The notes beneath the pieces are model-generated. The model did no database searches. It had not been told where the DNA came from and worked only from the letters and a program-made list of their open reading frames with translations. Of a stretch of DNA of 32,788 nt, positions 22,891 through 30,575 are shown one piece after another. Source of the stretch: Clostridia bacterium (GTDB lineage: Bacteria > Bacillota > Clostridia > Peptostreptococcales > Anaerovoracaceae); NCBI GenBank assembly GCA_900754805.1, contig CAAEEE010000133.1:1-32788 (forward strand). Direction: 5' to 3'. The first letter of the stretch is position 1; each line of letters begins with the position of its first letter. Position numbers and translations under genes: made by a program.

Positions 22891-22929
22891 TGCAAAAAAA
22901 CTTGCGCTTTTAGCGCAAGTTTTTTTGCA
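22891..22929. terminator. Strong terminator after the sigma-54 activator gene
   Basis: Perfect 17-bp arms TGCAAAAAAACTTGCGC and GCGCAAGTTTTTTTGCA around the loop TTTTA, starting 6 bases after the activator's stop codon. It ends the leftward activator transcript before the ornithine promoter region. Confidence 0.95.
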
Positions 22930-22935
22930 TGCAAA

Positions 22936-24366
22936 CTATTTCATGTCAAAAACATGATATTTTTTCAGTTTATGCTGCAGCGTCTGCCTCTTAATCTGCA
23001 AAGCATTCGCAGCTTTTGTTATATTGCCGTCCCACGCAACGAGTGCTTCCTTAATAATTCGCTCCTCAATCGCGCCAAGATATTCATCCAGCGGCCTGTC
23101 AGCGTTATAGTCGAATTCCGGTCTTTTTACTCTCTTTCCTGTTTCCGGCATGCTCAGCAGCTTTTCCGTCAAAACATGCTCCTTGTCTGCCATTGAAACC
23201 GTCTGTTCGATGATATTTTCGAGTTCGCGGACATTCCCCGGGTAATCATATTTCTGCAGTTTTTTAATTGCTTCATCCGAAACCATCCAAAGTTCCTTCT
23301 GAAAGCGTTTATTATGCTTTTCCAAAAACCGCTCTGCTAAAACCGGAATATCGTCCGTCCGCTCCCGCAGTGCCGGTATCGAAATATTGATGACATTCAG
23401 TCGATAATACAAGTCTTTTCTGAGCATTCCCTGCTGAATCAAGTCTTCCGGCGGCTCATTGACCGTAGCGATAATTCGGACTTTAACCGGAATATCTTTA
23501 TTTCCGCCGACCCTGCGCACATAATTTTCCTGCAGGACCCGCAAAAGTTTGCTCTGGAGGTCATAAGGCATGGCACTGATTTCGTCGAGCAGCAAGGTTC
23601 CGCCGTTCGCCTGCTCGAAAAGCCCGGCTCTGTCAATAGCGCCCGTGAAACTTCCTTTAGTCGTACCGAACAAAATACCTTCCAGTAAGGTTTCCGGAAT
23701 CGCCGCGCAGTTTTGCGCCAGAAACGGTTTGTCCTTGCGCGGACCTCCGTAGTGAATACTCTGCGCAAACAGTTCTTTTCCTGTCCCTGTTTCCCCGTAA
23801 ATGAAGACGCTTGCATCATTTCCCGCGGCACGTTTTGCACGGTTCACAACCTCTTTAAAGCTTGGATTTTCTCCGTAAATATCATCGAAGGTGTATTTGC
23901 GGATTCCGCTCGGCGGTCTGAGCGCATCCTCGTTCTCCAACGCCACTGCAACTGCCTTTTCAATCGTGTTTTCCTGTAATTTCAGAAGTTTATCCGACAT
24001 TTTTCTGATGTCGGTTATGTCCTTTGCGACTTCAACCGCCGCAACCGCTTCGCCATCCACAACAATCGGAATTGTGCTGTTAATCGTTGTAATTTCCTTG
24101 CCGTAAAGGTTTTTATAAGTCTGCTGCTTTTTCAATGTGGGTTCTTTCTTCGTAAGCGCACGGAACATCGTGCTTTCTCCCATGCGAAAATCCGGGAATG
24201 CCTCGTGGAACTTCTTTCCGAGCACATCGTCCATGTTGACCTTTTCCATCGACGCCATCGCCTTATTGTAATACTGCCCCACACCGTCCTGGTCAACGAT
24301 ATAAACGCCCTCATCTATAAGCTCAATCAGAGCCTCGATTATTTTACTGTAGTATTCCGCATTCAT
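22936..24366 (-). CDS. Sigma-54-dependent PAS/AAA+/Fis transcriptional activator (RocR-like)
   Basis: A 476-residue enhancer-binding protein. An N-terminal PAS domain (about 8-120, EGVYIVDQDGVGQYYNKAM) senses the signal. The AAA+ domain has Walker A GETGTGKE (191-198), the sigma-54-contact loop as GSFTGA (238-243, the usual GAFTGA with Ser), and Walker B GGTLLLDE (255-262). A Fis-type HTH ends the protein (TKAANALQIKRQTLQHKLKK). It resembles B. subtilis RocR, which activates arginine/ornithine catabolism in response to ornithine. It lies directly upstream of the sigma-54 promoter of the ornithine operon, so it almost certainly controls that operon. I start at 24366, where GGCAGG precedes ATG; the longer reading would overlap its own promoter. 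Confidence 0.93.
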   Translation of the reverse strand: MNAEYYSKIIEALIELIDEGVYIVDQDGVGQYYNKAMASMEKVNMDDVLGKKFHEAFPDFRMGESTMFRALTKKEPTLKKQQTYKNLYGKEITTINSTIPIVVDGEAVAAVEVAKDITDIRKMSDKLLKLQENTIEKAVAVALENEDALRPPSGIRKYTFDDIYGENPSFKEVVNRAKRAAGNDASVFIYGETGTGKELFAQSIHYGGPRKDKPFLAQNCAAIPETLLEGILFGTTKGSFTGAIDRAGLFEQANGGTLLLDEISAMPYDLQSKLLRVLQENYVRRVGGNKDIPVKVRIIATVNEPPEDLIQQGMLRKDLYYRLNVINISIPALRERTDDIPVLAERFLEKHNKRFQKELWMVSDEAIKKLQKYDYPGNVRELENIIEQTVSMADKEHVLTEKLLSMPETGKRVKRPEFDYNADRPLDEYLGAIEERIIKEALVAWDGNITKAANALQIKRQTLQHKLKKYHVFDMK

Positions 24367-24391
24367 GCGCGCACCTGCCTTTCTTACTGCT

Positions 24392-24420
24392 ATTTTAGCA
24401 TAAAAAAGCAGGTGGTGCAA
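24392..24420 (-). promoter_or_regulatory. Sigma-70-type promoter of the activator gene
   Basis: On the minus strand TTGCAC (24420-24415), 17-base spacer, TAAAAT (24397-24392), 26 bases before the activator ATG. The -35 box overlaps the hairpin that follows the SseB gene and contains GTTTGCACC, similar to the TTTGCACA element upstream of ord, so autoregulation is conceivable. Confidence 0.72.
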
Positions 24421-24436
24421 ACTTTTTTGCAGTTTG

Positions 24437-25081
24437 CTAATATACCCGTGCCTCCGCGATTTTTTTCGAATCAAGATTCGGATTTCTTTCTATCAGTTCA
24501 AAACTCTCACCCGGCTGCATAAATGGTTTGACGACCTCAGCCATCTTCGGAAACAAGTCAAACTTACTCCCGTAGAAATCCATGCTCAGCATCAGATGCG
24601 GCCGGCTTTCATTCTCGCCTTTTGCCCGGAAAATCCAAACGGCATTTATCCCAATCTGCCCCCGGCAAAACTCGCAAACTGCTTCACGAAGACCTTTCGG
24701 CAGATTTCGCGCAGGTCTGAGTTCTGTAATTCCAACATGGTCGTTTCTCTGTACTGTCATCCCCTTGGTAATCGAATCATACTTTTCAAAATCTTCCCTT
24801 CTTATTATAATGTTTTTCGTGAAAGGCTCAATCACCAGCCCGGCAGCAGTACCATCGAGCTCAATAAAGATACCACGCAGCCGCGAAAAGACAAATTCCG
24901 CAAACTCTTCATCCGCAAAACATCCTGTCTGCGATCCCCTCGAAAAGAATGCCGGCAAAAAGTTTTCTCCCTGACCGTTCATCAAAAACTCCAGCGCAAC
25001 CTCGTTGTTCTCTTGAAGCTTGTATGGAACGAATAGTGTGGTTCCATGCAGCGCGAGATAAAACTTCTTATTTCTTTCCAT
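24437..25081 (-). CDS. SseB-family protein
   Basis: A 214-residue protein that looks like the SseB (enhanced serine sensitivity) family: N-terminal part with ALHGTTLFVPYKLQ, then IFIELDGTAAGLVIEPF, and a C-terminal SseB_C-like part (GLREAVCEFCRGQIGINAVW, then FLFPKMAEVVKPFM-like segment). The biochemical function of the family is unclear. Start chosen at 25081, where AAGG lies 8 bases upstream; an ATG at 25099 overlaps the preceding stop but lacks a ribosome binding site. It is downstream of the 93-residue gene in an operon led by a cobalamin riboswitch. A 7-bp hairpin (24417-24437) follows the stop without a U-run, so readthrough into the sigma-54 activator is possible. Confidence 0.78.
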   Translation of the reverse strand: MERNKKFYLALHGTTLFVPYKLQENNEVALEFLMNGQGENFLPAFFSRGSQTGCFADEEFAEFVFSRLRGIFIELDGTAAGLVIEPFTKNIIIRREDFEKYDSITKGMTVQRNDHVGITELRPARNLPKGLREAVCEFCRGQIGINAVWIFRAKGENESRPHLMLSMDFYGSKFDLFPKMAEVVKPFMQPGESFELIERNPNLDSKKIAEARVY

Positions 25082-25091
25082 TTTTTCTACC

Positions 25092-25373
25092 TTATTCATA
25101 TACGCAGTACGCCGGGTAGGTCTCACCGACGAATACCCATACATTCTCTCCCATTTCAAGGGGCTTCTCAAAAACTCTGTCCGGAATAAACAGTTTGACA
25201 GCGGTACGCTTCGTTCCTTTTAAAAGAAGACCCTCATCTGTCGGGTTCTCACGGAATTCTTTTATTTTCCTGCCTAAATCAGGAATTCCCGCTTCCTTGC
25301 CGAAGTTATCCGCAAACTGTGCAATCGTGGTATAAACCACATTGTCCGGGTCTTCAAACCAGCTCTGTCTCAT
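25092..25373 (-). CDS. 93-residue protein of unknown function
   Basis: I do not recognise this protein. It is a small, acidic, soluble-looking polypeptide with TIAQFADNFGKEAGIPDLGR in the first half and FIPDRVFEKPLEMGENVWVF towards the end, with a likely mixed alpha/beta fold, no signal peptide and no cysteine motif (one Cys near the C terminus). It is fixed by GGGAGG 8 bases before its ATG; an earlier in-frame ATG at 25433 lies inside the riboswitch terminator and is unlikely. It is the first gene after a cobalamin riboswitch and terminator, and its stop is 10 bases before the SseB-like gene, so the two probably act together. Confidence 0.75.
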   Translation of the reverse strand: MRQSWFEDPDNVVYTTIAQFADNFGKEAGIPDLGRKIKEFRENPTDEGLLLKGTKRTAVKLFIPDRVFEKPLEMGENVWVFVGETYPAYCVYE

Positions 25374-25400
25374 CTTAATTCCTCCCTTTTTGTTAAATAA

Positions 25401-25429
25401 AAACAGACCATCTCTCTGACAGTCTGTTT
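25401..25429 (-). terminator. Intrinsic terminator in the cobalamin riboswitch leader
   Basis: On the minus strand a 12-bp stem with arms AAACAGACTGTC and GATGGTCTGTTT (two G-U pairs), loop AGAGA, then UUAUUU. It lies between the riboswitch aptamer and the 93-residue gene, 28 bases before the start codon, the expected place for transcription attenuation by the riboswitch. Confidence 0.88.
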
Positions 25430-25571
25430 GCAATCCGTTTTGTGCGTATGCAAAAAATACAACGCTCCCGAAAAGTGCCGCTCTGCAAATTCTCTCGCCG
25501 CTTTAACAAAAGAATTCTTACGCCTTGCTTACCTTTCCGTCCGGATGTTTCCTCTGCTGCAGAGATTCGTA

Positions 25572-25680
25572 CATCCAAGCGATAACTCGTCTCCCGACTT
25601 GTCGTTTGAAACGCATTACGGTTGCTCGCCAGTATGGGACTCTCACCCAACTTCCGTTAGTTACCCTTCGAAATATGAAA
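25572..25680 (-). promoter_or_regulatory. Cobalamin riboswitch aptamer
   Basis: On the minus strand the conserved cobalamin-aptamer blocks appear in order: ACGGAAGTTGGGTGAGAGTCC (as ACGGAA then GGGTGAGAGTCCC), CTGGCGAGCAACCGTAATGC, and AAGTCGGGAGACGAG. Pairing agrees: TGGG/CCCA closes the GGTGAGAGTCC hairpin, and GGTAACT pairs with AGTTATC to close the core. A hairpin with GGATGT/ACATCC arms and an inner CTCTGC/GCAGAG stem follows, suiting the peripheral kissing element. A terminator lies downstream. Such aptamers bind adenosyl- or methylcobalamin and usually turn expression off when B12 is plentiful. Confidence 0.88.
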
Positions 25681-25698
25681 TTGTATCCTTATGTCACT

Positions 25699-25727
25699 AT
25701 CATACAATATTTTTTTGGTTTTGTAAA
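25699..25727 (-). promoter_or_regulatory. Promoter of the cobalamin-riboswitch transcript
   Basis: On the minus strand TTTACA (25727-25722), 17-base spacer, TATGAT (25704-25699). Transcription would start near 25692, giving a leader of about 320 bases before the 93-residue gene. The gap 25434-25855 holds this promoter, the riboswitch and the next operon's control region; I see no gene in it. Confidence 0.8.
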
Positions 25728-25762
25728 TAGGCAATCCGCGTGAGGCAGGGTTGTTTCATGCG

Positions 25763-25798
25763 ATATTCAGGATAAAATCAGACATACTCAGGTTAAAA
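25763..25798. repeat. Helically phased direct repeat, candidate AraC-family site
   Basis: ATATTCAGGATAAAA (25763-25777) and ATACTCAGGTTAAAA (25784-25798) match at 13 of 15 positions and start exactly 21 bp apart, two helical turns. AraC-family activators typically bind such direct repeats next to the -35 box; the second copy ends 8 bases before it. An AraC-type gene lies in the same operon. A partial third copy (ATCAGG) is at 25818. Confidence 0.62.
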
Positions 25799-25805
25799 AA
25801 CTGCA

Positions 25806-25833
25806 TTGTTATGAAAAATCAGGAGTTTATAAT
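25806..25833 (+). promoter_or_regulatory. Promoter of the hydantoin/allantoin-type operon
   Basis: TTGTTA (25806-25811), 16-base spacer, TATAAT (25828-25833). The -10 box is consensus and the -35 poor, as expected for an activator-dependent promoter. The start would be near 25840, directly before the AGGAGG ribosome binding site. Confidence 0.6.
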
Positions 25834-25855
25834 GTAACAAAGGAGGTCGTTGAAA

Positions 25856-27223
25856 ATGAGATATGATTTAATAATTAAGAACGGTCAGGTTATCACGGAG
25901 GATGGAACGCAGCAGGTAGACGTGTGTATATGCGACGGAAAGATTGCATATGTCGGCAAGTGTGCTGACCAAGACAGCTGGGATAAGGAAGTTGATGCGG
26001 AGGGGCAGTATGTCTTCCCGGGATTTATTGATCCGCATGTGCACCTGAATGATCCCGGCTTGACAAACAGTGAAGATTTTTATACCGGCACATGCGCTGC
26101 TGCAGCTGGAGGAATTACAACGGTATTGGAACATCCGTTGACTTTCCCTCTGCCGGATCATTTACAGAGTTTTAATGAAAAGAAAGAAATCGCAAAGAGC
26201 AAGGCTGTAGTCAATTTTGGACTCTTTGGAGCCTGTTCGGAGAATAATCAATTAGAAATGGAAAAAATGATAGAAAATGGTGCAATTGCCTTTAAAACAT
26301 TTTTAACTTATTCACCCGAAATTCCGAAATTAGACGATGGACGTCTTTTGGAACGTATGTCGTTTTTATCAGGCCGCGATATCGTGCTTGCCATCCATTG
26401 CGAGAATAATGATATTGTGGAGTACTGCACTGCTAAGCTGCAGGCAGAAGGAAGAATAAGCCCGGAAGATTATCCTGACGGCAGACCTGAAATCACCGAA
26501 ATTGAAGCGGTTTCAAGAATGGCTCTCTTTGCAAAGGAAACCGGTTGCAAAGTGAATATTGCACATTGCACTTTAGAAGAGGCGGTAGATATTGTACAAG
26601 AAGCCAAAAAAGCCGGGGCTGATATTTCCGTGGAGACTTGTCCGCAGTATTTGCTTTTAAATCGCTCTATGCTTCCAAAGCTGGGTGTGTTTGGAATATG
26701 CAATCCGCCGCTGCGCCGGGAGGAAAGCGTTGAAAAACTCTGGAACGCTATTTTTGACGGGAAAATTGATTGGGTATGCAGTGATCATGCGACTTATACC
26801 GTAGAAGAAAAGATGGCTGGAAGTGATAATGTTTTTAAAACTCCAGCCGGTGTAACGAGCGTAGAACTTTGCTATCAACTGTTTTTCAGTGAAGGCGTTA
26901 TCAAAAGAGGATTGCCCGTGGAAAAATTTGTGGAATTGAGCAGTACAAATGCGGCGAAAAGATATCGATTGTATCCGAACAAAGGTCGTATTGCGGTAGG
27001 TGCGGATGCGGATGTAGTCATTTTAGACCCGAATGAAGCATGGTGCGTAGAGGACAGTGCTTTAAAGCAAATGATTAAATGGAGTCCGTATCAAGGCATG
27101 AGCGTAAATGGAAAGGTCAAAAAAACAATTGTCAATGGCGTCGAAGTTTATGACGGAGCGGATGTGATCGGCGAAAAAGGCTGTGGTACTTTTTCTTCGC
27201 CGATTGAAAGGAAAAACAGATGA
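25856..27223 (+). CDS. Cyclic amidohydrolase (hydantoinase/allantoinase family)
   Basis: A 455-residue metal-dependent amidohydrolase. The dinuclear site is marked by GFIDPHVHLNDPG (HxH), the carboxylated lysine in AIAFKTFLTY, AIHCEN, NIAHCT and CSDHATY. It would open a cyclic diamide ring: 5-substituted hydantoin to N-carbamoyl amino acid, or allantoin to allantoate. The stretch TTVLEHPLTFPLPDHLQSFN resembles L-hydantoinase, while the family also holds allantoinases, so the substrate is open. The neighbours (hydantoin racemase, M20 hydrolase, NCS1 carrier) fit either. ATG at 25856 lies 9 bases after AGGAGG; a TTG two codons earlier is too close. The next gene overlaps as ATGA. Confidence 0.9.
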   Translation: MRYDLIIKNGQVITEDGTQQVDVCICDGKIAYVGKCADQDSWDKEVDAEGQYVFPGFIDPHVHLNDPGLTNSEDFYTGTCAAAAGGITTVLEHPLTFPLPDHLQSFNEKKEIAKSKAVVNFGLFGACSENNQLEMEKMIENGAIAFKTFLTYSPEIPKLDDGRLLERMSFLSGRDIVLAIHCENNDIVEYCTAKLQAEGRISPEDYPDGRPEITEIEAVSRMALFAKETGCKVNIAHCTLEEAVDIVQEAKKAGADISVETCPQYLLLNRSMLPKLGVFGICNPPLRREESVEKLWNAIFDGKIDWVCSDHATYTVEEKMAGSDNVFKTPAGVTSVELCYQLFFSEGVIKRGLPVEKFVELSSTNAAKRYRLYPNKGRIAVGADADVVILDPNEAWCVEDSALKQMIKWSPYQGMSVNGKVKKTIVNGVEVYDGADVIGEKGCGTFSSPIERKNR

Positions 27224-27891
27224 AGATTTTACTGCTAAATCCAAATTCATCAGAATTGGTAACTGACACCCTGCGGCAGGCTGTGGAACCTTTACAGACA
27301 ACAATGCTTCACATAGATGTCAAGCATTGCAATAACACCCCGAAAGGGATTGTCTCCTGCTTTGATGAGCTGAAGGCGAGTGTGGAGGTCATCGATTTCC
27401 TCCTGGAAGCGGAAGCTGACTATGACGGTGCTATTATTGGATGCTTTGCGGATCCGGGGCTGCGCGCTGCCAGAGAAATGATAAGGATTCCTGTCACAGG
27501 GCTTTATGAGAGTAGTTCTGTTTTCGCGAAACTGCAGGGACGCAGGTATTCCATCATCGCTTCGGGAAACGAAGCGGATATTTCCCCGTGGATTGGAAGC
27601 ATCCGGGATTTGGGAGATATGGATCAGGTGGCTTCTATTCGATACATGAACTCCACAGTGGAAGATGCCGTGCATGCATCCGATGATGAAATCTGTGAAC
27701 TCATTCGCATATGCAGAAAAGAAGATGGTGCGGATGCTGTCATATTAGGATGCGCAGCTTTTGCAGGGCGCGGAAAACGATTGTCAGAGATTACAGGGAT
27801 ATCCGTCATCGACGGCATCGAAGAATCTGTTCTTTTGACGAAAATGTTAACGGAATACGGAGGTGGTAAATCGTGTATAACGAAGAACTGA
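27220..27891 (+). CDS. Asp/Glu/hydantoin racemase family protein
   Basis: A 223-residue HyuE/allantoin-racemase-like protein, beginning MKILLLNPNSSELVTDTL as in that family. The two catalytic cysteines are in AIIGCFADPGL (C75) and AVILGCAAFAG (C178), which act as the two acid/bases in cofactor-independent racemisation. It would equilibrate the isomers of a 5-substituted hydantoin or allantoin so the stereospecific ring-opening enzyme can use all of it. Its ATG overlaps the amidohydrolase stop (ATGA), and its 3' end overlaps the next gene by 19 bases, so all three enzymes are translationally coupled. Confidence 0.9.
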   Translation: MKILLLNPNSSELVTDTLRQAVEPLQTTMLHIDVKHCNNTPKGIVSCFDELKASVEVIDFLLEAEADYDGAIIGCFADPGLRAAREMIRIPVTGLYESSSVFAKLQGRRYSIIASGNEADISPWIGSIRDLGDMDQVASIRYMNSTVEDAVHASDDEICELIRICRKEDGADAVILGCAAFAGRGKRLSEITGISVIDGIEESVLLTKMLTEYGGGKSCITKN

Positions 27892-29087
27892 AATGGATAG
27901 AAAACGCACTGGATCGGCTTCATGAAACCGGAAAAATGGGAAGCCTGCATTGGAGAGTGACCTACACAGAGGAGGATCAAAAAGCACGGAAACTTTTGGA
28001 GCAGTGGATGCGGGAAAAAGCTTTAGAAGTGTTTTACGATGATATCGGCAATCTCTTCGGCAAAATAGAAGGAGAGCAGGATAAAATCGTCTTAACGGGT
28101 TCTCATCGAGACACTGTAAAGAACGGTGGAAAGTACGATGGAGCACTGGGTGTGATTTGCGCGATTGCTGCCGCGGGATCCCTTTACGCGGAATTGGGTA
28201 AACCGAAAAAGAGTGTGGAGGTTGTCGCATTCTGTGAAGAAGAAGGCAGCAGATTCCTCTCCGGATATCTGGGCAGCCGTTATCTGGTCGGGCAGTTATC
28301 AGAGAATGCCTTGCAGGAACGGGATGCAAATGGAATCACGGTAAGTGAGGCATTACAGCACGCGGGATTTTCCGGAAAAGGAATGCAAAAATCACCGCAG
28401 CTGCAGGATATTGAACGCTTTATCGAACTGCATATTGAACAAGGCGGTGTATTGGAGCAGAGCGGAGAGCAAGTCGGTCTGGTCACCTCAATTGTGGGGC
28501 TTCTGATTGGCAAAATCACGATTGAAGGACATCAAAATCATGCAGGTACGACACCGATGCATCTGCGCAAAGACCCGGTGACGAGAGCCGCACAGTTCAT
28601 CACAGAAATGAATCAATGGGCCATGACCTACGGCGAAGCGGTCACTTGTACGTTTGGAGAAATTCAAGTGTTTCCGAATAAGAGCAATGTCATTGCCGGT
28701 TCCGTCAGCCTGTCTTTTGATATTCGTTCGACATCTCCTGCTATACTGCAGGAAGCACAGACGAGAATCAAAAATCTGCAGCAGCAGAAGGATGGATTCC
28801 GTTACACACTGGAATTTGCGGCACCGGACGCTCCGGCACAAATGGACGGGGATGGTCTTCGGCTATTGGAAAAAGCCGCGAAAAGTCTGCATCTGTCCTA
28901 TCGGAAAATGCACAGCGGTGCCGGTCATGACTCCCAGATACTAGCACAAAAAACAAAGACAAATATGATTTTTATTCCAAGCGTCGGTGGAATCAGCCAT
29001 TCGCCATTGGAATACAGTAAGACGGATGATATCGGTCATGGGTACTTGTTGTTAAAAGCATTTTTACGAGAAATTGCATGGACATAA
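27873..29087 (+). CDS. M20-family N-carbamoyl amino acid hydrolase / allantoate amidohydrolase
   Basis: A 404-residue metal-dependent amidohydrolase of the HyuC/AllC/beta-ureidopropionase group. Metal ligands and catalytic residues are in LTGSHRDTVKNGGKYDGALG, FCEEEGSRF, ELHIEQGGVLE and the dimerisation/substrate part GHQNHAGTTPMHLRKDP, and SGAGHDSQ near the end. The first metal motif reads GSHRDT where GSHLDS/T is usual. It would hydrolyse the carbamoyl product of the cyclic amidohydrolase to amino acid, ammonia and CO2 (or allantoate to ureidoglycine/ureidoglycolate). The start is GTG, 6 bases after GGAGGTGG; it overlaps the racemase gene by 19 bases. Confidence 0.9.
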   Translation: MYNEELKWIENALDRLHETGKMGSLHWRVTYTEEDQKARKLLEQWMREKALEVFYDDIGNLFGKIEGEQDKIVLTGSHRDTVKNGGKYDGALGVICAIAAAGSLYAELGKPKKSVEVVAFCEEEGSRFLSGYLGSRYLVGQLSENALQERDANGITVSEALQHAGFSGKGMQKSPQLQDIERFIELHIEQGGVLEQSGEQVGLVTSIVGLLIGKITIEGHQNHAGTTPMHLRKDPVTRAAQFITEMNQWAMTYGEAVTCTFGEIQVFPNKSNVIAGSVSLSFDIRSTSPAILQEAQTRIKNLQQQKDGFRYTLEFAAPDAPAQMDGDGLRLLEKAAKSLHLSYRKMHSGAGHDSQILAQKTKTNMIFIPSVGGISHSPLEYSKTDDIGHGYLLLKAFLREIAWT

Positions 29088-29099
29088 GGAGGAAAAGAT

Positions 29100-30524
29100 A
29101 TGGAAAAAGACAAACTGACGAATCAAAACAAGTACGATACATTGGAAATAAAGGATATTGACAAAAAAAGCAGTCTCCTGACAGGAAAAGATATTTTGCC
29201 ATGTCCTTATGACAAGAGAACTGTCACACCAAATAAATTGATTGCTATATGGTTTGCAATGGCGATTGAAGTAACCATATTTATGTCCGCTGCGCAGTTG
29301 TATCAAATGATTCCTGTATGGGAAGTGTTGCTTGCCTGTATAGTGGGACACTTACTGTTGTTTATTGTTTTGCTGTTTACTCAGGATATGGGCATCAAAT
29401 ATGGTATCCCGTTTGCTGTATCTTTGAGACCTTCTTTTGGATATGTGGGAGCGATTGTTGCACCGTATTTCAGGGCGATACCGGCGATGTTCTGGTTTGG
29501 TTTTCAAACATGGGTGGCAGCGTCTGCAATGAACGAAATCATTCACGTAACTTTTCATTATGATAATCTTACATTATGGATTATCCTCGTAGGCTTTGTG
29601 CAGATTGCGCATACGACTCTGGGCATTGAAGCTGTTACAAGATTAAGTCAGCTGGCCGTTCCGATGTTAATTGCGGTAGGTATATATATCTCTTATGTTG
29701 CATTTACAGATTTTGATTTATCTCTTTCTGAAATTTGGACAATGTCCGGATCGAAAGAAAAAACTTGCTCGTTTATGTTTGCTGCATTAAGTTTTACCGG
29801 AGGATGGGCTACGATGAGTATTTCTATTATGGACATTACCAAGGATTGTGTAATTTCCCCTGAAGAATGCTCCACTCTCGGCAAAGTAACAAAAAAATAT
29901 TTGCCTTCACAGCTAATTGGTATTATCCCGGCGGTAGTGTTTTATACTTTTATTGGAATTCTTGGTGCCATCACAACAGGTTATAGCGATCCGGCAAAGA
30001 TTTTGGTTGCAATCAATGCAGGAAGAAGTGACTTGGCACTGGTTGTCTGCTTGGTTTTTATTCTGATAGCTACATGGTGTACAAACGACACGGCAAATTT
30101 ATTTCCTGCGGCATATACAATTACAAACACTGCACCGAAAAAAATCACTTTTGCTATGGGCGTTGTGATTGCCGGCTTAGTTGGACTGGCTATGAGACCA
30201 TGGCTGGCAGCAGATTCCATTACCGATGTAATGGTAATTATAGGAAATTTATTGGCTCCGGTTGCGGGTATCATGATTAGCGATTACTATTTTCTTCGGA
30301 AAAGAAAAATTAACGTGGAAGATCTGTATGACTTAAACGGTCAGTACAAATATTATAAAAACGTGAATCCGGCAGCAGTGATTGCCTTGGTCGCAACGAC
30401 TGTGATTTGTTGGAACTTTGGAGACGCGCAATTTTTTGCAAGCTTGCTTTTATCAGGAATTCTTTATATAATATTAATGAAAACTTGGATTATTAAAAAA
30501 TATCCTCAGCCCGAAATTAAATAG
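29100..30524 (+). CDS. NCS1-family nucleobase/hydantoin/allantoin transporter
   Basis: A 474-residue, 12-helix sodium- or proton-coupled NCS1 carrier. The family signature region is KYGIPFAVSLRPSFGYVGA, then PYFRAIPAMFWFGFQTWVAA, with TWCTNDTANLFPAAYTITNT in the middle helices; these contain the substrate-binding Trp and Asn/Asp positions known from Mhp1, the hydantoin carrier. The N terminus is a 40-residue hydrophilic cytoplasmic extension (PCPYDKRTVTPNKL). It imports the cyclic substrate for the three enzymes encoded before it, starting 12 bases after the hydrolase with AAGGAGG. Substrate could be hydantoin, allantoin or a pyrimidine; motif reading alone cannot choose. Confidence 0.92.
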   Translation: MEKDKLTNQNKYDTLEIKDIDKKSSLLTGKDILPCPYDKRTVTPNKLIAIWFAMAIEVTIFMSAAQLYQMIPVWEVLLACIVGHLLLFIVLLFTQDMGIKYGIPFAVSLRPSFGYVGAIVAPYFRAIPAMFWFGFQTWVAASAMNEIIHVTFHYDNLTLWIILVGFVQIAHTTLGIEAVTRLSQLAVPMLIAVGIYISYVAFTDFDLSLSEIWTMSGSKEKTCSFMFAALSFTGGWATMSISIMDITKDCVISPEECSTLGKVTKKYLPSQLIGIIPAVVFYTFIGILGAITTGYSDPAKILVAINAGRSDLALVVCLVFILIATWCTNDTANLFPAAYTITNTAPKKITFAMGVVIAGLVGLAMRPWLAADSITDVMVIIGNLLAPVAGIMISDYYFLRKRKINVEDLYDLNGQYKYYKNVNPAAVIALVATTVICWNFGDAQFFASLLLSGILYIILMKTWIIKKYPQPEIK

Positions 30525-30575
30525 GGATTGTATTGTTGCTAATCGCTAAGCGCTAAGCATTGGAGGGGATTCTTG

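Noticed and set aside
25856..27223. Cyclic amidohydrolase as dihydroorotase
   Set aside because: No pyrimidine biosynthesis genes nearby; neighbours are a hydantoin-type racemase, an M20 carbamoyl hydrolase and an NCS1 carrier.
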